From assembly GCF_024171695.1 (NCBI RefSeq), contig NZ_JAMTCF010000008.1:242338-306337 (forward strand): a DNA stretch of 64,000 nt, read 5' to 3'. Of the stretch, positions 26,387-34,544 are shown piece after piece. Position 1 is the first letter of the stretch; the number at the start of each line of letters is the position of its first letter. The notes under the pieces were generated by a model. The model had not been told where the DNA came from. It did not search any database and worked only from the letters and a program-made list of their open reading frames with translations. The position numbers were made by a program, and so were the translations under genes. The stretch comes from Actinosynnema pretiosum. Lineage in GTDB: Bacteria; Actinomycetota; Actinomycetes; Mycobacteriales; Pseudonocardiaceae.

Positions 26387-27097
26387 ATGACGACCAACAC
26401 CGAGAACCCGACCTGGGGCGAGGAGCCGCAGCCGGGCCAGACCCCCGCCGGTCCGCCGTGGACCGGGCGCAAGACCCTCGCGGCCGTCGCGATCGCCGTG
26501 GGCATCGCGGCCGTGGGCGGGGGCGTCATCTACGCGGCGAGCGGGAGCGAGTCCTCGGGGCAGAACGCGATGGGCGGCCGGGGGATGGGGATGCCGGGGA
26601 TGGTGGGCGGTGACGGCGCGGGGGCCGCGGCGTCCCCGTTCGGGGACAGCGAGCACGGCGAGTTCCAGGTCGGCGAGGTCACCGAGGTGGGGGACGGGAG
26701 CATCTCGGTCACGAGCGCGGACGGGTACGCGAAGACCTACCTGGTGGACGCGGACACGGTGTTCCGGGTGCTGTCGCTCGGGGCGGGGTCGCGGAACCAG
26801 GGCGACGGCGGCTCGGGGCTGAGCGACCTCGCGGTGGGGGACAGCGTGACCGTGGTGTCCACGGCCGGGAGCGACGGGAGGTCGACGGCGGACGCGGTCA
26901 CGGAGAGGGGCGAGCAGAGCGGGTTCCCCGGTGGGCAGGACGGTGGACAGGGGCAGTTCCCCGGCGGGCAGAACGGTGGCGGTGGGCAGGACGGTGGCGG
27001 GCAGGATGGTGGCGGGCAGAACGGGCAGCAGGGCAACGGGCAGGGCGGCGACGGGCAGCAGGGCAACGGGCAGGGCATGACCCCGCCCTCGCGCTAG
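26387..27097 (+). CDS. Single-pass membrane protein with Gly/Gln-rich tail, divergent from the two-component system
   Basis: 236 residues. A short cytoplasmic N-terminus (TTNTENPTWGEEPQPGQ), one membrane helix at about 28-51 (TLAAVAIAVGIAAVGGGVIYAA), then an extracytoplasmic OB/DUF5666-like strand-rich segment (GEFQVGEVTEVGDGSISVTS, TYLVDADTVFRVLS, DLAVGDSVTVVSTAG) and a low-complexity GGQDGGGQNGQQGNGQ tail. The domain assignment is tentative. Divergence from the response regulator across 213 bases suggests control by that system. Confidence 0.72.
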   Translation: MTTNTENPTWGEEPQPGQTPAGPPWTGRKTLAAVAIAVGIAAVGGGVIYAASGSESSGQNAMGGRGMGMPGMVGGDGAGAAASPFGDSEHGEFQVGEVTEVGDGSISVTSADGYAKTYLVDADTVFRVLSLGAGSRNQGDGGSGLSDLAVGDSVTVVSTAGSDGRSTADAVTERGEQSGFPGGQDGGQGQFPGGQNGGGGQDGGGQDGGGQNGQQGNGQGGDGQQGNGQGMTPPSR

Positions 27098-27401
27098 CCG
27101 GAACCCGGCCGGGGAGCGCACCGCCACCGGACGCGCACCACGCCGGGAGCAGCCGGTGGTGGCCGGGCGCCGCTGCTCGTGCCCGCCGGGCGGGGTGCCC
27201 GATGGGGCCGGGCGCCCTCGCCCTGCGGGGTCATGCCTCGCGGTGGTCCGCCGCAGGGGCCGTGCCGCGCGGGTGTCGCCGGTCGGCTGGTTCTCCGCTC
27301 GCGTGCTGTCCGGTCCCGCCGCTGGTCAGGGGCCTGCCGCCCGCTCCGCGTGGCCACCCGCGCGACGGGCGGCCCTCCCGCGAGCGCGGTAGAACTGGCG
27401 G
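27098..27401. other. Intergenic region
   Basis: 304 bases with no gene and no clear regulatory motif; G/C-rich throughout. Confidence 0.4.
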
Positions 27402-28031
27402 ATGCCCCGTCTGGTGATCCCGGCGCTCCTGGCCTGCCTGGTCGTGCTGGGCGTAGCGGTTCCCGCGTCGGCGTCCACGTCGGCGCACGCCGAGCTGGTC
27501 TCCAGCGACCCGGCCTCGGGCGCCGTGCTGACCGCCGCGCCCGACCGGATCACGCTCGTGTTCAGCGAACCCGTGCCCGCCGAGAGCTCGGAGGTGGGCG
27601 TCACCGGCCAGGACGGCAAGGCGTGGCAGCCGCGTTCCGTCCTGGTCAACGGCAACTCGCTCGTGGTCCAGCTCGACCCGGCCACCGCGCGCACCGGCGT
27701 CACCACCGCGTCCTGGCGGGTCCGCTCGCAGGACGGCCACGACGTCACCGGCAAGGTCACCTTCCGCCTCGACCTCGGCGACGACGGCCAGACCGGCGCG
27801 GGTGAGCCCAACAGCCCCGGAGAGCAGCGGACCGCCGCCCCGACCCTGTTCTCGACCGTCGAGAGCCCGACCACCGGCAGCACGGTCGACAACCAGGCGG
27901 GCAACGAGAACGAGGACATGCCCGCCTGGTTGTGGATCGGGGTGGGCGCGGTGATCGTGCTCGGGTTCGCGCTGGTCGCGGTGCTGCGTGGCCGGGACGA
28001 CGACCAGGCGAAACCCCGCAAGCGCGGTTGA
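27402..28031 (+). CDS. CopC-domain membrane-anchored protein
   Basis: 209 residues: signal peptide (LACLVVLGVAVPASAS), a CopC copper-resistance domain starting with the conserved AHAELVSSDPASGAVLTAAP (the His after the signal cut is the usual copper ligand) and continuing to WRVRSQDGHDVTGKVTFRL, a linker, and a C-terminal membrane helix (WLWIGVGAVIVLGFALVAVL) with a basic cytoplasmic end. The YcnJ/CopCD partner is not fused or adjacent. It probably binds copper at the outer membrane face. It stands alone in its transcription unit. Confidence 0.88.
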   Translation: MPRLVIPALLACLVVLGVAVPASASTSAHAELVSSDPASGAVLTAAPDRITLVFSEPVPAESSEVGVTGQDGKAWQPRSVLVNGNSLVVQLDPATARTGVTTASWRVRSQDGHDVTGKVTFRLDLGDDGQTGAGEPNSPGEQRTAAPTLFSTVESPTTGSTVDNQAGNENEDMPAWLWIGVGAVIVLGFALVAVLRGRDDDQAKPRKRG

Positions 28032-28260
28032 GCACGAGCCGGGTGGGCAGGCGCTGAGCGGGCAGGTGCCGGGCGGGGCGAGCGGCTCGCCCCCCACGCA
28101 CGGCTTGGCTGAGCGCCGGGTGGGCAAGCGCCGGTTGGCCGCACTGGGCTGGTAGGCGCTGGTTGGCCGCGCGCTGGCCTGGCAGGCGCCGATGGCCGCG
28201 CGCTGTTCTGGTCCGGCGCCGGTTGGTCTCGGGCCGGGTGGGCCGGCTAGCGTGCCCGGC

Positions 28261-28953
28261 ATGACCGGAACCCCGTCGGGTCGAACCGCGCCCGAGAGGA
28301 GCACCGCTCCCGGTCCCGCGCGTGCTGCCGCTCCCGGCCCCGTCCGTGCTGTTGCCTCCGGCCCCGTGCCCGCAGCCTCCGCCCCCGAGCCCGCCCCCGC
28401 CCCCGGTCCACTCCCCGACCTCCTCGCCCCCGGCCTCTCCGCGCTGCTGTGCGGCATCAACCCCGGTGGTCGGTCCGCCGTCACCGGGCACCACTACGCC
28501 GGGCCCGGCAACCGGTTCTGGCGCGTCCTGCACCTCGCCGGGTTCACGCCCCGGCTGCTCGCGCCCTCCGAGCAGGAGCTGCTGCTCGGGTTCGGCGTCG
28601 GGCTCACCAACCTCGTCGCGCGACCCACCGCGCGCGCCGCCGAGCTGGGAGCCTCCGAGCTGGTCGCGGGGGCCGGGCGCCTCACCGGCCTCGTCGCGCG
28701 CCACCGGCCCGGTGCGGTCGGGGTCGTCGGGGTGAGCGCCTACCGGGTGGCCTTCCGCAGGCCGCGCGCCGTCGTCGGGCCGCAGGACGAGACGATCGCG
28801 GGCGCGCCGCTGTGGGTCCTGCCGAACCCGAGCGGGCTCAACGCCGGGTACCGGGTGGACGACCTCGTCGCGCTCTTCCGCGCCTTCCGCTCAGAGCTTG
28901 CGCAACCCGTCGAGCACCCGCTCCATCAGGACCAGGTCGACCCCGGACGGTGA
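28261..28953 (+). CDS. mug: Mismatch-specific uracil/thymine DNA glycosylase (Mug family)
   Basis: 230 residues. The Mug/TDG motifs are clear: GINPGGRSAVTGHHYAGPGN (motif 1, with Asn67 in the catalytic water-positioning place) and LPNPSGLN (motif 2, residues 187-194). It removes uracil or related bases from mispairs in double-stranded DNA. The first 55 residues are Ala/Pro-rich and not part of the family, so an internal start cannot be excluded, although the ATG at 28261 is the best visible. Its 3' end overlaps the convergent DUF742 gene by 63 bases. Confidence 0.88.
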   Translation: MTGTPSGRTAPERSTAPGPARAAAPGPVRAVASGPVPAASAPEPAPAPGPLPDLLAPGLSALLCGINPGGRSAVTGHHYAGPGNRFWRVLHLAGFTPRLLAPSEQELLLGFGVGLTNLVARPTARAAELGASELVAGAGRLTGLVARHRPGAVGVVGVSAYRVAFRRPRAVVGPQDETIAGAPLWVLPNPSGLNAGYRVDDLVALFRAFRSELAQPVEHPLHQDQVDPGR

Positions 28954-29721
28954 CCCCGTTCCCTCGTGCGTGGCGACCGCGCCCGTCCCGATCAGGTCGC
29001 TGATCAGCACCCTGGCCACGCCCAGTGGCACCGACAGCAGCGCGGACACCTCCGCCACCGACCGGGGCGCGGTGCACAGCTCCACGATCGCGCGCTGCTC
29101 GAACCCCGTCGCGAGCAGCGGGTTCGCCGTGGAGACCAGGGTCTCCAGGCGCAGGTCGTGCCGGACCTCGGTGCGCCCGCCGGTCCGCGCGTACGGCCGG
29201 ACCAGGGAACCCCCGCCCGCCGCCGGACCGTCCTCCAGGGGGATCGAGCCCGACCCCGACACGGGCAGCGACCCGGTCCACCGCTCCTCCGCGCCCCACC
29301 GGTCGTCCGGGGACGTCCTGGACAGCGGTCCTTCCGGGAAGCCCCAGTGCGACTCGCGGGGCTCCGGTAACTCCTCCGCGGGCGGCACCTCGAACGGCGT
29401 GGTGCGGTAGCCCTCCTCGGGGTCCGCCCCGGTGGGACCGGCGCCGACCTCCTCGGCGTCCTCGGCGTCCTCCTCCAAGCTCCGCCGCAGCGAGGCCGAC
29501 CCGAACCGGGCTCCCGTGCTCCCCACGCCCCCGCCGCGCAACGCCCGCCGCCTGCGCTTCGGCGGGACCGGCCCGTCCTCGGCCTCCCCGTCCCCCTCCA
29601 GTTCGCGCCGCAGCGCGGCGGACCCGAAGCGGGCCCCCGTGGAGCCCACCTCACCGCCCCGTAATGAGCGGCGGCGCTTGCGACCGCCTTCCGGACCACG
29701 ATCCGAGCTGGCTGTGCTCAC
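28891..29721 (-). CDS. DUF742 protein with duplicated basic N-terminal repeat
   Basis: 276 residues. The C-terminal 110 or so are a DUF742 winged-helix-like domain (SLVRPYARTGGRTEVRHDLRLETL, NPLLATGFEQRAIVELC, PLGVARVLISDLIGTGAVATH, LMERVLDGLRKL). DUF742 normally lies in conservons with a nitrate-sensor-type kinase, a roadblock protein and a GTPase; none are here, so this is an orphan. The N-terminal half has a tandem duplication: KRRRSLRGGEVGSTGARFGS (from residue 15) and KRRRRALRGGGVGSTGARFG (from residue 55). The GTG 29721 start lacks a clear ribosome site; GTG 29745 is an alternative. Confidence 0.8.
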   Translation of the reverse strand: MSTASSDRGPEGGRKRRRSLRGGEVGSTGARFGSAALRRELEGDGEAEDGPVPPKRRRRALRGGGVGSTGARFGSASLRRSLEEDAEDAEEVGAGPTGADPEEGYRTTPFEVPPAEELPEPRESHWGFPEGPLSRTSPDDRWGAEERWTGSLPVSGSGSIPLEDGPAAGGGSLVRPYARTGGRTEVRHDLRLETLVSTANPLLATGFEQRAIVELCTAPRSVAEVSALLSVPLGVARVLISDLIGTGAVATHEGTGSPSGVDLVLMERVLDGLRKL

Positions 29722-29839
29722 CTGGGAGAAGGTAATCCGAACCACGCACGGCCCGTGACGACCGCGTTTCGACCTCGTGGATTCCTCGTTACGGACCCGC
29801 GCGGGAGGTGGCGCGAGCACGGTGGGGGAGGATGGGTCA

Positions 29840-30109
29840 ATGCGCATCCGCGAAGTGGAGATCGCCGACGACATGATCAGGTTGGGCCAGTTCCTCAAGC
29901 TGGCGGGCCTGGCCGAGCACGGCGCCCACGCCAGGGAGCTCGTCGAGGAGGGCGAGGTCACCGTCAACGGCCGGACCGAGTCCCGGCGCGGCGCGCAGCT
30001 CAAGAACGGCGACGTCGTCGCGGTCGACGGCGAGAAGGCCCGTCTGGTCGCGCGCACCGCCGACACCGACACCGACACCGGTGTCGGCACCGGCGCCGAC
30101 GCGGGCTGA
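29840..30109 (+). CDS. S4-domain RNA-binding protein (YbcJ/RlbA-like)
   Basis: 89 residues, of which 1-70 or so are an S4 domain: DDMIRLGQFLKLAGLAEHGA, AHARELVEEGEVTVNGRTESR, GAQLKNGDVVAVDGEK. S4 domains bind structured RNA, usually rRNA or tRNA. ATG 29840 follows GGGGGAGGA at 7 bases. The end is a short TDTDTDTGVG repeat. It is divergent from the DUF742 gene. Confidence 0.88.
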   Translation: MRIREVEIADDMIRLGQFLKLAGLAEHGAHARELVEEGEVTVNGRTESRRGAQLKNGDVVAVDGEKARLVARTADTDTDTGVGTGADAG

Positions 30110-30946
30110 CCCGAGCCGCGCCCCGCCGAACACCGGACACCGAACACCGAACAGCAGACACCGAACGTCGGACACCGAGCCGCAGCCGGGAGCCCGCCTC
30201 CCGGCTCCGGCCAACCCCGCGCGCCGATCCGCCCCTGCGCCCGATCCACCCCGCGCCCGGCCCGCCCGCGCCCGGCTCACGCCGCCCCGCCCGGCCGCCC
30301 CCTTCCCCACCCCGGCCGCACCCCGCGCCCTGTCCGCCGCACGCTCCACCCACCCGTGCGCCCCCGTGCGCAACCGAAGATCCACACCCCGCACCCCTTC
30401 AAGGGGGCCGCCCCACGCCCCCTCGAACCCCCACCCCCTCATGCCGCCCCGCACCCCCTCAAATCCGCCCCCGAACCCGCGTTGCCCCCACCCGGACGCC
30501 GCCGCTCCGCCCTCCGCCTTCTCCGCGATAGTGCGGCTCCACCCGCCCCGGCTGGTCCGCACCGTGAAATGCGGCCCCTGCTCACCCGCCCCCTCGGCCC
30601 CCGGCGGCCCGCTGGATCACCCGGAAAGCCCCTTCCCGCTGCTCCACCCGCACCACCCCCGCGCCTCCCGCCGCCCACCCCCGTGCAATCGCACTGCGCA
30701 TATGTCCCGTCCCCTCCCGGTAACCGCGCACTCCATTCCGGGTTCCCCCTTGTGAACTGCCTCACGCGCCTTCGGCGGAGTGATCGGCTTGAGATTTGCC
30801 CCACGCCCGCGACCGTTGCGCCGAATAGGCGCGTTCGCTCTGTGAATGGGTGACTGCGGGCCGCCACGCGCGCCGACCGAGTTGCCCCTCAGGGACCCTT
30901 TGTCCGGCATTAACGGAACGTTTCATCCCACCCTTCAAAACTCCCT

Positions 30947-30974
30947 GTAACGGAACCAGGTCCACCGCCGATGG
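30947..30974 (+). promoter_or_regulatory. Candidate ECF-sigma promoter GTAACG-N16-CGATGG
   Basis: A -35-like GTAACG and a -10-like CGATGG spaced by 16 bases, about 320 bases before the sugar transferase start. It has the same architecture as the candidates upstream of other polysaccharide genes in this window. Confidence 0.4.
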
Positions 30975-31148
30975 ATGTGCCCGCCCGCGCGCGCGTGTCA
31001 CGTCCGGCCACTGTGGACGGCCTCTCACCTCCACCGGTAAGGGTTTTCCCCAGGTCATGATCGGTGACCCGACGTCACCCGCTGACCCGCCTGGGTGGTC
31101 ACCGGCCCCCGTGAGGAATCGCACCCGCCGACGCCCTTCACTGTCCGT

Positions 31149-31176
31149 GTAACGTCCGCGCCCGCCTCAGCGAATG
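31149..31176 (+). promoter_or_regulatory. Candidate ECF-sigma promoter GTAACG-N16-CGAATG for the sugar transferase operon
   Basis: GTAACG and CGAATG at the same 16-base spacing. It would give a leader of about 110 bases that begins just before the hairpin at 31184-31207 (GTCGGGG / CCCCGAC, 10-base loop). Confidence 0.5.
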
Positions 31177-31294
31177 ACGGTTTGTCGGGGTGAGAAATCG
31201 CCCCGACGCATTTGCCAACACAACGCGCGGGGTCTGTCGGAGATGTCCTGCGAACGTGCAAGTCCGGATCGCCCGAACCGGGGGAGCTACCACG

Positions 31295-32851
31295 ATGAGC
31301 GAGCAGGTCCAGCCCACACGACGCAGAGCCGTCGTCGGGGTGGCGCCTACCCACCGCACGAGGAGCGCACGTCGCACCGCCGCCCATCGTGCCCACCCGG
31401 CCGCGCGGCAGCAGTCGCCGCAGTCCCCGCCGCAGGCCCAACCGCCGGTGAACCGCTGGGAACCGGCGTACCGGCGCAGCGTCATCGCCGCCGACCTGCT
31501 CTGCACCCTCCTGGTGGTCCTGCTGGCCGGCTACCTCATGTCGGTCAACCACGTCACGTTCGGCCCGCTGCACCTCGTCGCCCTCGAAGCGGTCACCGTC
31601 GTGGTGGTCGTGGGCTCGCTGTGCGTGAACCGGGTCTGGAGCGCGTCCGTCCTGGGGCAGGGCGCCGAGGAGTTCCGAAGACTGGGCCGCGCGATCGGCT
31701 CCGCCGTCGTGGTCATGGGCCTGGGCGCGCTGGCGGTGGGCCTGCCCGGCGGGCGGAGCTGGGTGTTCCTGGTCGGACCGGCGGTCGCGCTGGTCGCCTT
31801 CCCGGTCCGCTACGCGCTGCGCCGCCCGCTGCACCGCGCCCGCGGTGAGGGCCGCTGCCTGCTGCCCGTGCTGGCCGCGGGCAACGTCGACACCGTCAAG
31901 GACCTGATCGGCCGCACCCGCCGCGCCCCGCACCTGGGCTGGCGCGTCGACGCGATCTGCACCGTCGACGGCCGCGCCGAGATGGGCGTCGAGGTGGACG
32001 GCATCCCCGTGGTCGGCCGCTTCGGCGAGCTGGCCGAGCAGGTGCGCCGGGGCGGCTACCGCATCGTCGCGGTCACCCCCGACGCCTACTGGACGCCCAA
32101 GCGCCTCCAGCAGCTCGCCTGGGACCTGGAGGGCTCCGGCACCGAGATGGTCGTCGCGCCCGCCCTGATGGACTTCGCCGGACCGCGCCTGCACGTCACC
32201 GGCGTGCTCGGGATGCCGCTGCTGCGGGTGTCCGAGCCGGTCTTCACCGGTTTCCGCCGCGTGGTCAAGGCCACCTTCGACCGCCTCGGCTCGGCGGTCC
32301 TGCTCACCCTCCTCGCCCCGGTCCTGCTGACCGTGGCCGTCGCGATCATGATCGACAGCCGGGGCCCGGTGCTCTACAGGCAGAGCCGCGTGGGCAAGGA
32401 CGGCGTTCCCTTCACGATCCTGAAGTTCCGGACGATGGTGACCAATGCCGACGCGCTGCGCTCGCAGCTCCAGTCGGTCAACGAGGGCTCCGGCGTGCTG
32501 TTCAAGATGCGCCGCGACCCGAGGGTGACCGGCGTCGGCCGCGTCCTGCGCCGCTACTCGCTGGACGAGCTGCCCCAGCTGCTCAACGTGCTCGGAGGGA
32601 CCATGTCGCTGGTGGGTCCCCGGCCGCCGCTGCCCGAGGAGAGCGCCAAGTACGGCCCCGACGTGCGGCGCCGACTGCTGGTCAAGCCCGGCCTGACCGG
32701 CCTGTGGCAGGTCTCCGGGCGCAGCGACCTGTCGTGGGAGGAGTCCGTGCGGCTCGACCTGCGGTACGTGGAGGACTGGTCGCTCGCGCTGGACGCGCTG
32801 ATCCTGTGGAAGACCTTCCGCGCCGTCTTCGGCGGCCAGGGGGCCTACTGA
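31295..32851 (+). CDS. Polyprenyl-phosphate sugar-phosphotransferase initiating exopolysaccharide synthesis (WbaP/CpsE type)
   Basis: 518 residues. A basic Pro/Gln-rich N-terminus, four membrane helices within residues 55-180 or so, a cytoplasmic Rossmann-like region, a fifth hydrophobic segment (AVLLTLLAPVLLTVAVAIMI), and the C-terminal bacterial sugar transferase domain (residues 323-518) with RQSRVGKDGVPFTILKFRTM, LDELPQLLNVLGGTMSLVGP and KPGLTGLWQVSGRS. It transfers a sugar-1-phosphate to undecaprenyl phosphate, the first membrane step of repeat-unit assembly. ATG 31295 follows GGGGGAG. It begins a run of five genes that overlap or abut, up to 36627. Confidence 0.93.
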   Translation: MSEQVQPTRRRAVVGVAPTHRTRSARRTAAHRAHPAARQQSPQSPPQAQPPVNRWEPAYRRSVIAADLLCTLLVVLLAGYLMSVNHVTFGPLHLVALEAVTVVVVVGSLCVNRVWSASVLGQGAEEFRRLGRAIGSAVVVMGLGALAVGLPGGRSWVFLVGPAVALVAFPVRYALRRPLHRARGEGRCLLPVLAAGNVDTVKDLIGRTRRAPHLGWRVDAICTVDGRAEMGVEVDGIPVVGRFGELAEQVRRGGYRIVAVTPDAYWTPKRLQQLAWDLEGSGTEMVVAPALMDFAGPRLHVTGVLGMPLLRVSEPVFTGFRRVVKATFDRLGSAVLLTLLAPVLLTVAVAIMIDSRGPVLYRQSRVGKDGVPFTILKFRTMVTNADALRSQLQSVNEGSGVLFKMRRDPRVTGVGRVLRRYSLDELPQLLNVLGGTMSLVGPRPPLPEESAKYGPDVRRRLLVKPGLTGLWQVSGRSDLSWEESVRLDLRYVEDWSLALDALILWKTFRAVFGGQGAY

Positions 32852-33945
32852 TGACCGCTGAGGAGAACCGGATGGACCAGCCGATCGGCGTCGCCGTCAT
32901 CGGCGCCGGCTACTGGGGCCCGAACCTGGTGCGCAACGCCCAGGCGACCCCGGCGATGAAGCTGCGCTACCTGTGCGACCTGGACACCGACAAGGCCCAC
33001 CGGGTCCTCGGCGACTACTCCACGGTCCGCGTGTCCGGCTCGCTGGAGGAGGTGCTGGCCGACCCCGACGTCGACGCGGTCGCCATCGCCACCCCCGCCG
33101 CCACCCACCTGCCCGTCGCGATGGCCGCCCTGCGCGCGGGCAAGCACGTGCTGGTGGAGAAGCCCCTCGCGGCGAACTACGCGGACGGGCGCCGGCTGGT
33201 CCGCGAGGCCGAGGACCGGGGCCTGACCCTCATGCTCGACCACACCTTCTGCTACACCCCGGCCGTGCAGCACCTGCGGGAGCTGGTGCGCGGCGGCGAG
33301 ATCGGCACCGTCCAGTACCTGGACTCGGTGCGGGTCAACCTGGGCCTGGTGCAGCCGGACGTGGACGTGCTGTGGGACCTGGCCCCGCACGACCTGTCGA
33401 TCTTCGACGCGATCCTGCCCGACGGCGTGCGCGTCACCCGCGTGGCCGCGCACGGCTCCGACCCGATCGGCGCGGGCCGCGCCTGCATCGGGCACCTGAC
33501 CCTGGAGCTGTCCGACGGCGTCCTGGCGCACGTGCACGTCAACTGGCTGTCGCCCACCAAGATCCGCACGATGATCGTCGGCGGCTCGCGCCGCACCGTC
33601 GTGTGGGACGACCTGAACATCGTGCAGCGGATCTCCGTGCACGACCGCGGCGCCGACCTCACCCCGGCCGACCTGGGCGAGGCCGAGCGCAGGCAGGCGA
33701 TCATCTCCTACCGCCGCGGCGAGACCGTCGCGCCCGCGCTCCCCGAGCGCGAGGCCCTGCGCGGCGTCATGGCGGAGTTCGCCTCGTCCATCACCGAGAA
33801 GCGCGCTCCCCTGACCGACGGCTGGTCGGGGCTGCGCGTGCTGGCCATCCTTGAGGCGGCCTCGGCGAGCCTCGCCGGGGGCGGGGAGTTCGTGAAGGTC
33901 CGGGACGAGCGTCGCCCGGCCGAGTGGGAAGAGGCGGTTGCATGA
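32851..33945 (+). CDS. Gfo/Idh/MocA-family sugar dehydrogenase
   Basis: 364 residues. Rossmann motif GVAVIGAGYWGPNLVRN, the family motif EKPLAANYADG (Lys104) and the second-domain signature LDHTFCYTPAVQHLRELV; WDLAPHDLSIFDAILP is typical of nucleotide-sugar oxidoreductases such as WlbA/WbpB. It probably oxidises C3 of a nucleotide sugar to the ketone needed by the aminotransferase encoded three genes later. The ATG overlaps the previous TGA by one base (TGATG), and its stop overlaps the next ATG. The substrate is not determinable. Confidence 0.9.
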   Translation: MTAEENRMDQPIGVAVIGAGYWGPNLVRNAQATPAMKLRYLCDLDTDKAHRVLGDYSTVRVSGSLEEVLADPDVDAVAIATPAATHLPVAMAALRAGKHVLVEKPLAANYADGRRLVREAEDRGLTLMLDHTFCYTPAVQHLRELVRGGEIGTVQYLDSVRVNLGLVQPDVDVLWDLAPHDLSIFDAILPDGVRVTRVAAHGSDPIGAGRACIGHLTLELSDGVLAHVHVNWLSPTKIRTMIVGGSRRTVVWDDLNIVQRISVHDRGADLTPADLGEAERRQAIISYRRGETVAPALPEREALRGVMAEFASSITEKRAPLTDGWSGLRVLAILEAASASLAGGGEFVKVRDERRPAEWEEAVA

Positions 33946-34544
33946 GCGGGGTGGTCACCCCCAAGCAGGGCATGGACATGACGGTCACGCCGACGGAGAT
34001 CGACGGCGTGCGCGTGGTCCAGCCCGAGTGGTTCGAGGACGAGCGCGGCTTCTTCTTCGAGTCCTACAGCAAGCGCCGCTGGGAGCAGCACGGGCTGCAC
34101 CTGGACTTCGTGCAGGACAACCACTCCCGGTCCAGCAGGGGGGTGCTGCGCGGCCTGCACTTCCAGACCGGGCTCGCCCCCCAGCACCGGCTGGTGCGCT
34201 GCACCGTCGGCGCGATCTGGGACGTGGTGGTCGACATCCGGGTCGGCTCGCCGACCTTCGGCAAGTGGTTCGGGATCGAGCTGTCCGCGACCAACCGCAC
34301 CCAGCTGCTGATGGGGCCGGGCTTCGCGCACGGCTTCGCGGTGCTGTCCGACGTCGCCGAGGTCCAGTACAAGACCACCGGCTTCCACACCCCCGAGGCC
34401 GAGGGCCTGCTGGCCTGGGACGACCCGGACGTGGGCATCCCGTGGCCGATCGAGGACCCGACGCTGTCCGCGAAGGACTCGGCCAACCCGAGTCTCGCCG
34501 CCTACCTGGAGAACCCGGCCTTCCACCACGGAGTTGAAGCGTGA
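33942..34544 (+). CDS. dTDP-4-dehydro-6-deoxyglucose 3,5-epimerase-like (RmlC-like) protein
   Basis: 200 residues, RmlC cupin fold. The catalytic His73 (GVLRGLHFQ), Tyr143 (EVQYKTT) and Asp179 (SAKDSANP) of RmlC are kept. The active-site Lys of AQGKLVR is Arg83 (PQHRLVR), and the Tyr-Tyr pair after YKxT is Phe148-His149 (GFHTPEAE). These changes suggest a related but not identical substrate or a 3- or 5-specific epimerase. No rmlA, rmlB or rmlD is in the window. ATG 33942 overlaps the previous stop, and the stop overlaps the next GTG. Confidence 0.85.
   Translation: MSGVVTPKQGMDMTVTPTEIDGVRVVQPEWFEDERGFFFESYSKRRWEQHGLHLDFVQDNHSRSSRGVLRGLHFQTGLAPQHRLVRCTVGAIWDVVVDIRVGSPTFGKWFGIELSATNRTQLLMGPGFAHGFAVLSDVAEVQYKTTGFHTPEAEGLLAWDDPDVGIPWPIEDPTLSAKDSANPSLAAYLENPAFHHGVEA

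Larger units (their letters stand above)
30110..31294. other. Long non-coding region upstream of the exopolysaccharide locus
   Basis: 1.2 kb. The first 600 bases are C-rich low-complexity (degenerate GAACACCGGACACC and CCCCGCACCCC units) with no credible gene. From about 30700 the sequence becomes AT-richer and holds two candidate ECF-type promoters (30947-30974 and 31149-31176) and a hairpin (31184-31207). I looked for a ydaO-type riboswitch and did not find its motifs. Confidence 0.5.

Noticed and set aside
30700..31294. ydaO-type (c-di-AMP) riboswitch in the exopolysaccharide leader
   Set aside because: The region has hairpins, but I could not find the conserved ydaO core motifs in order.
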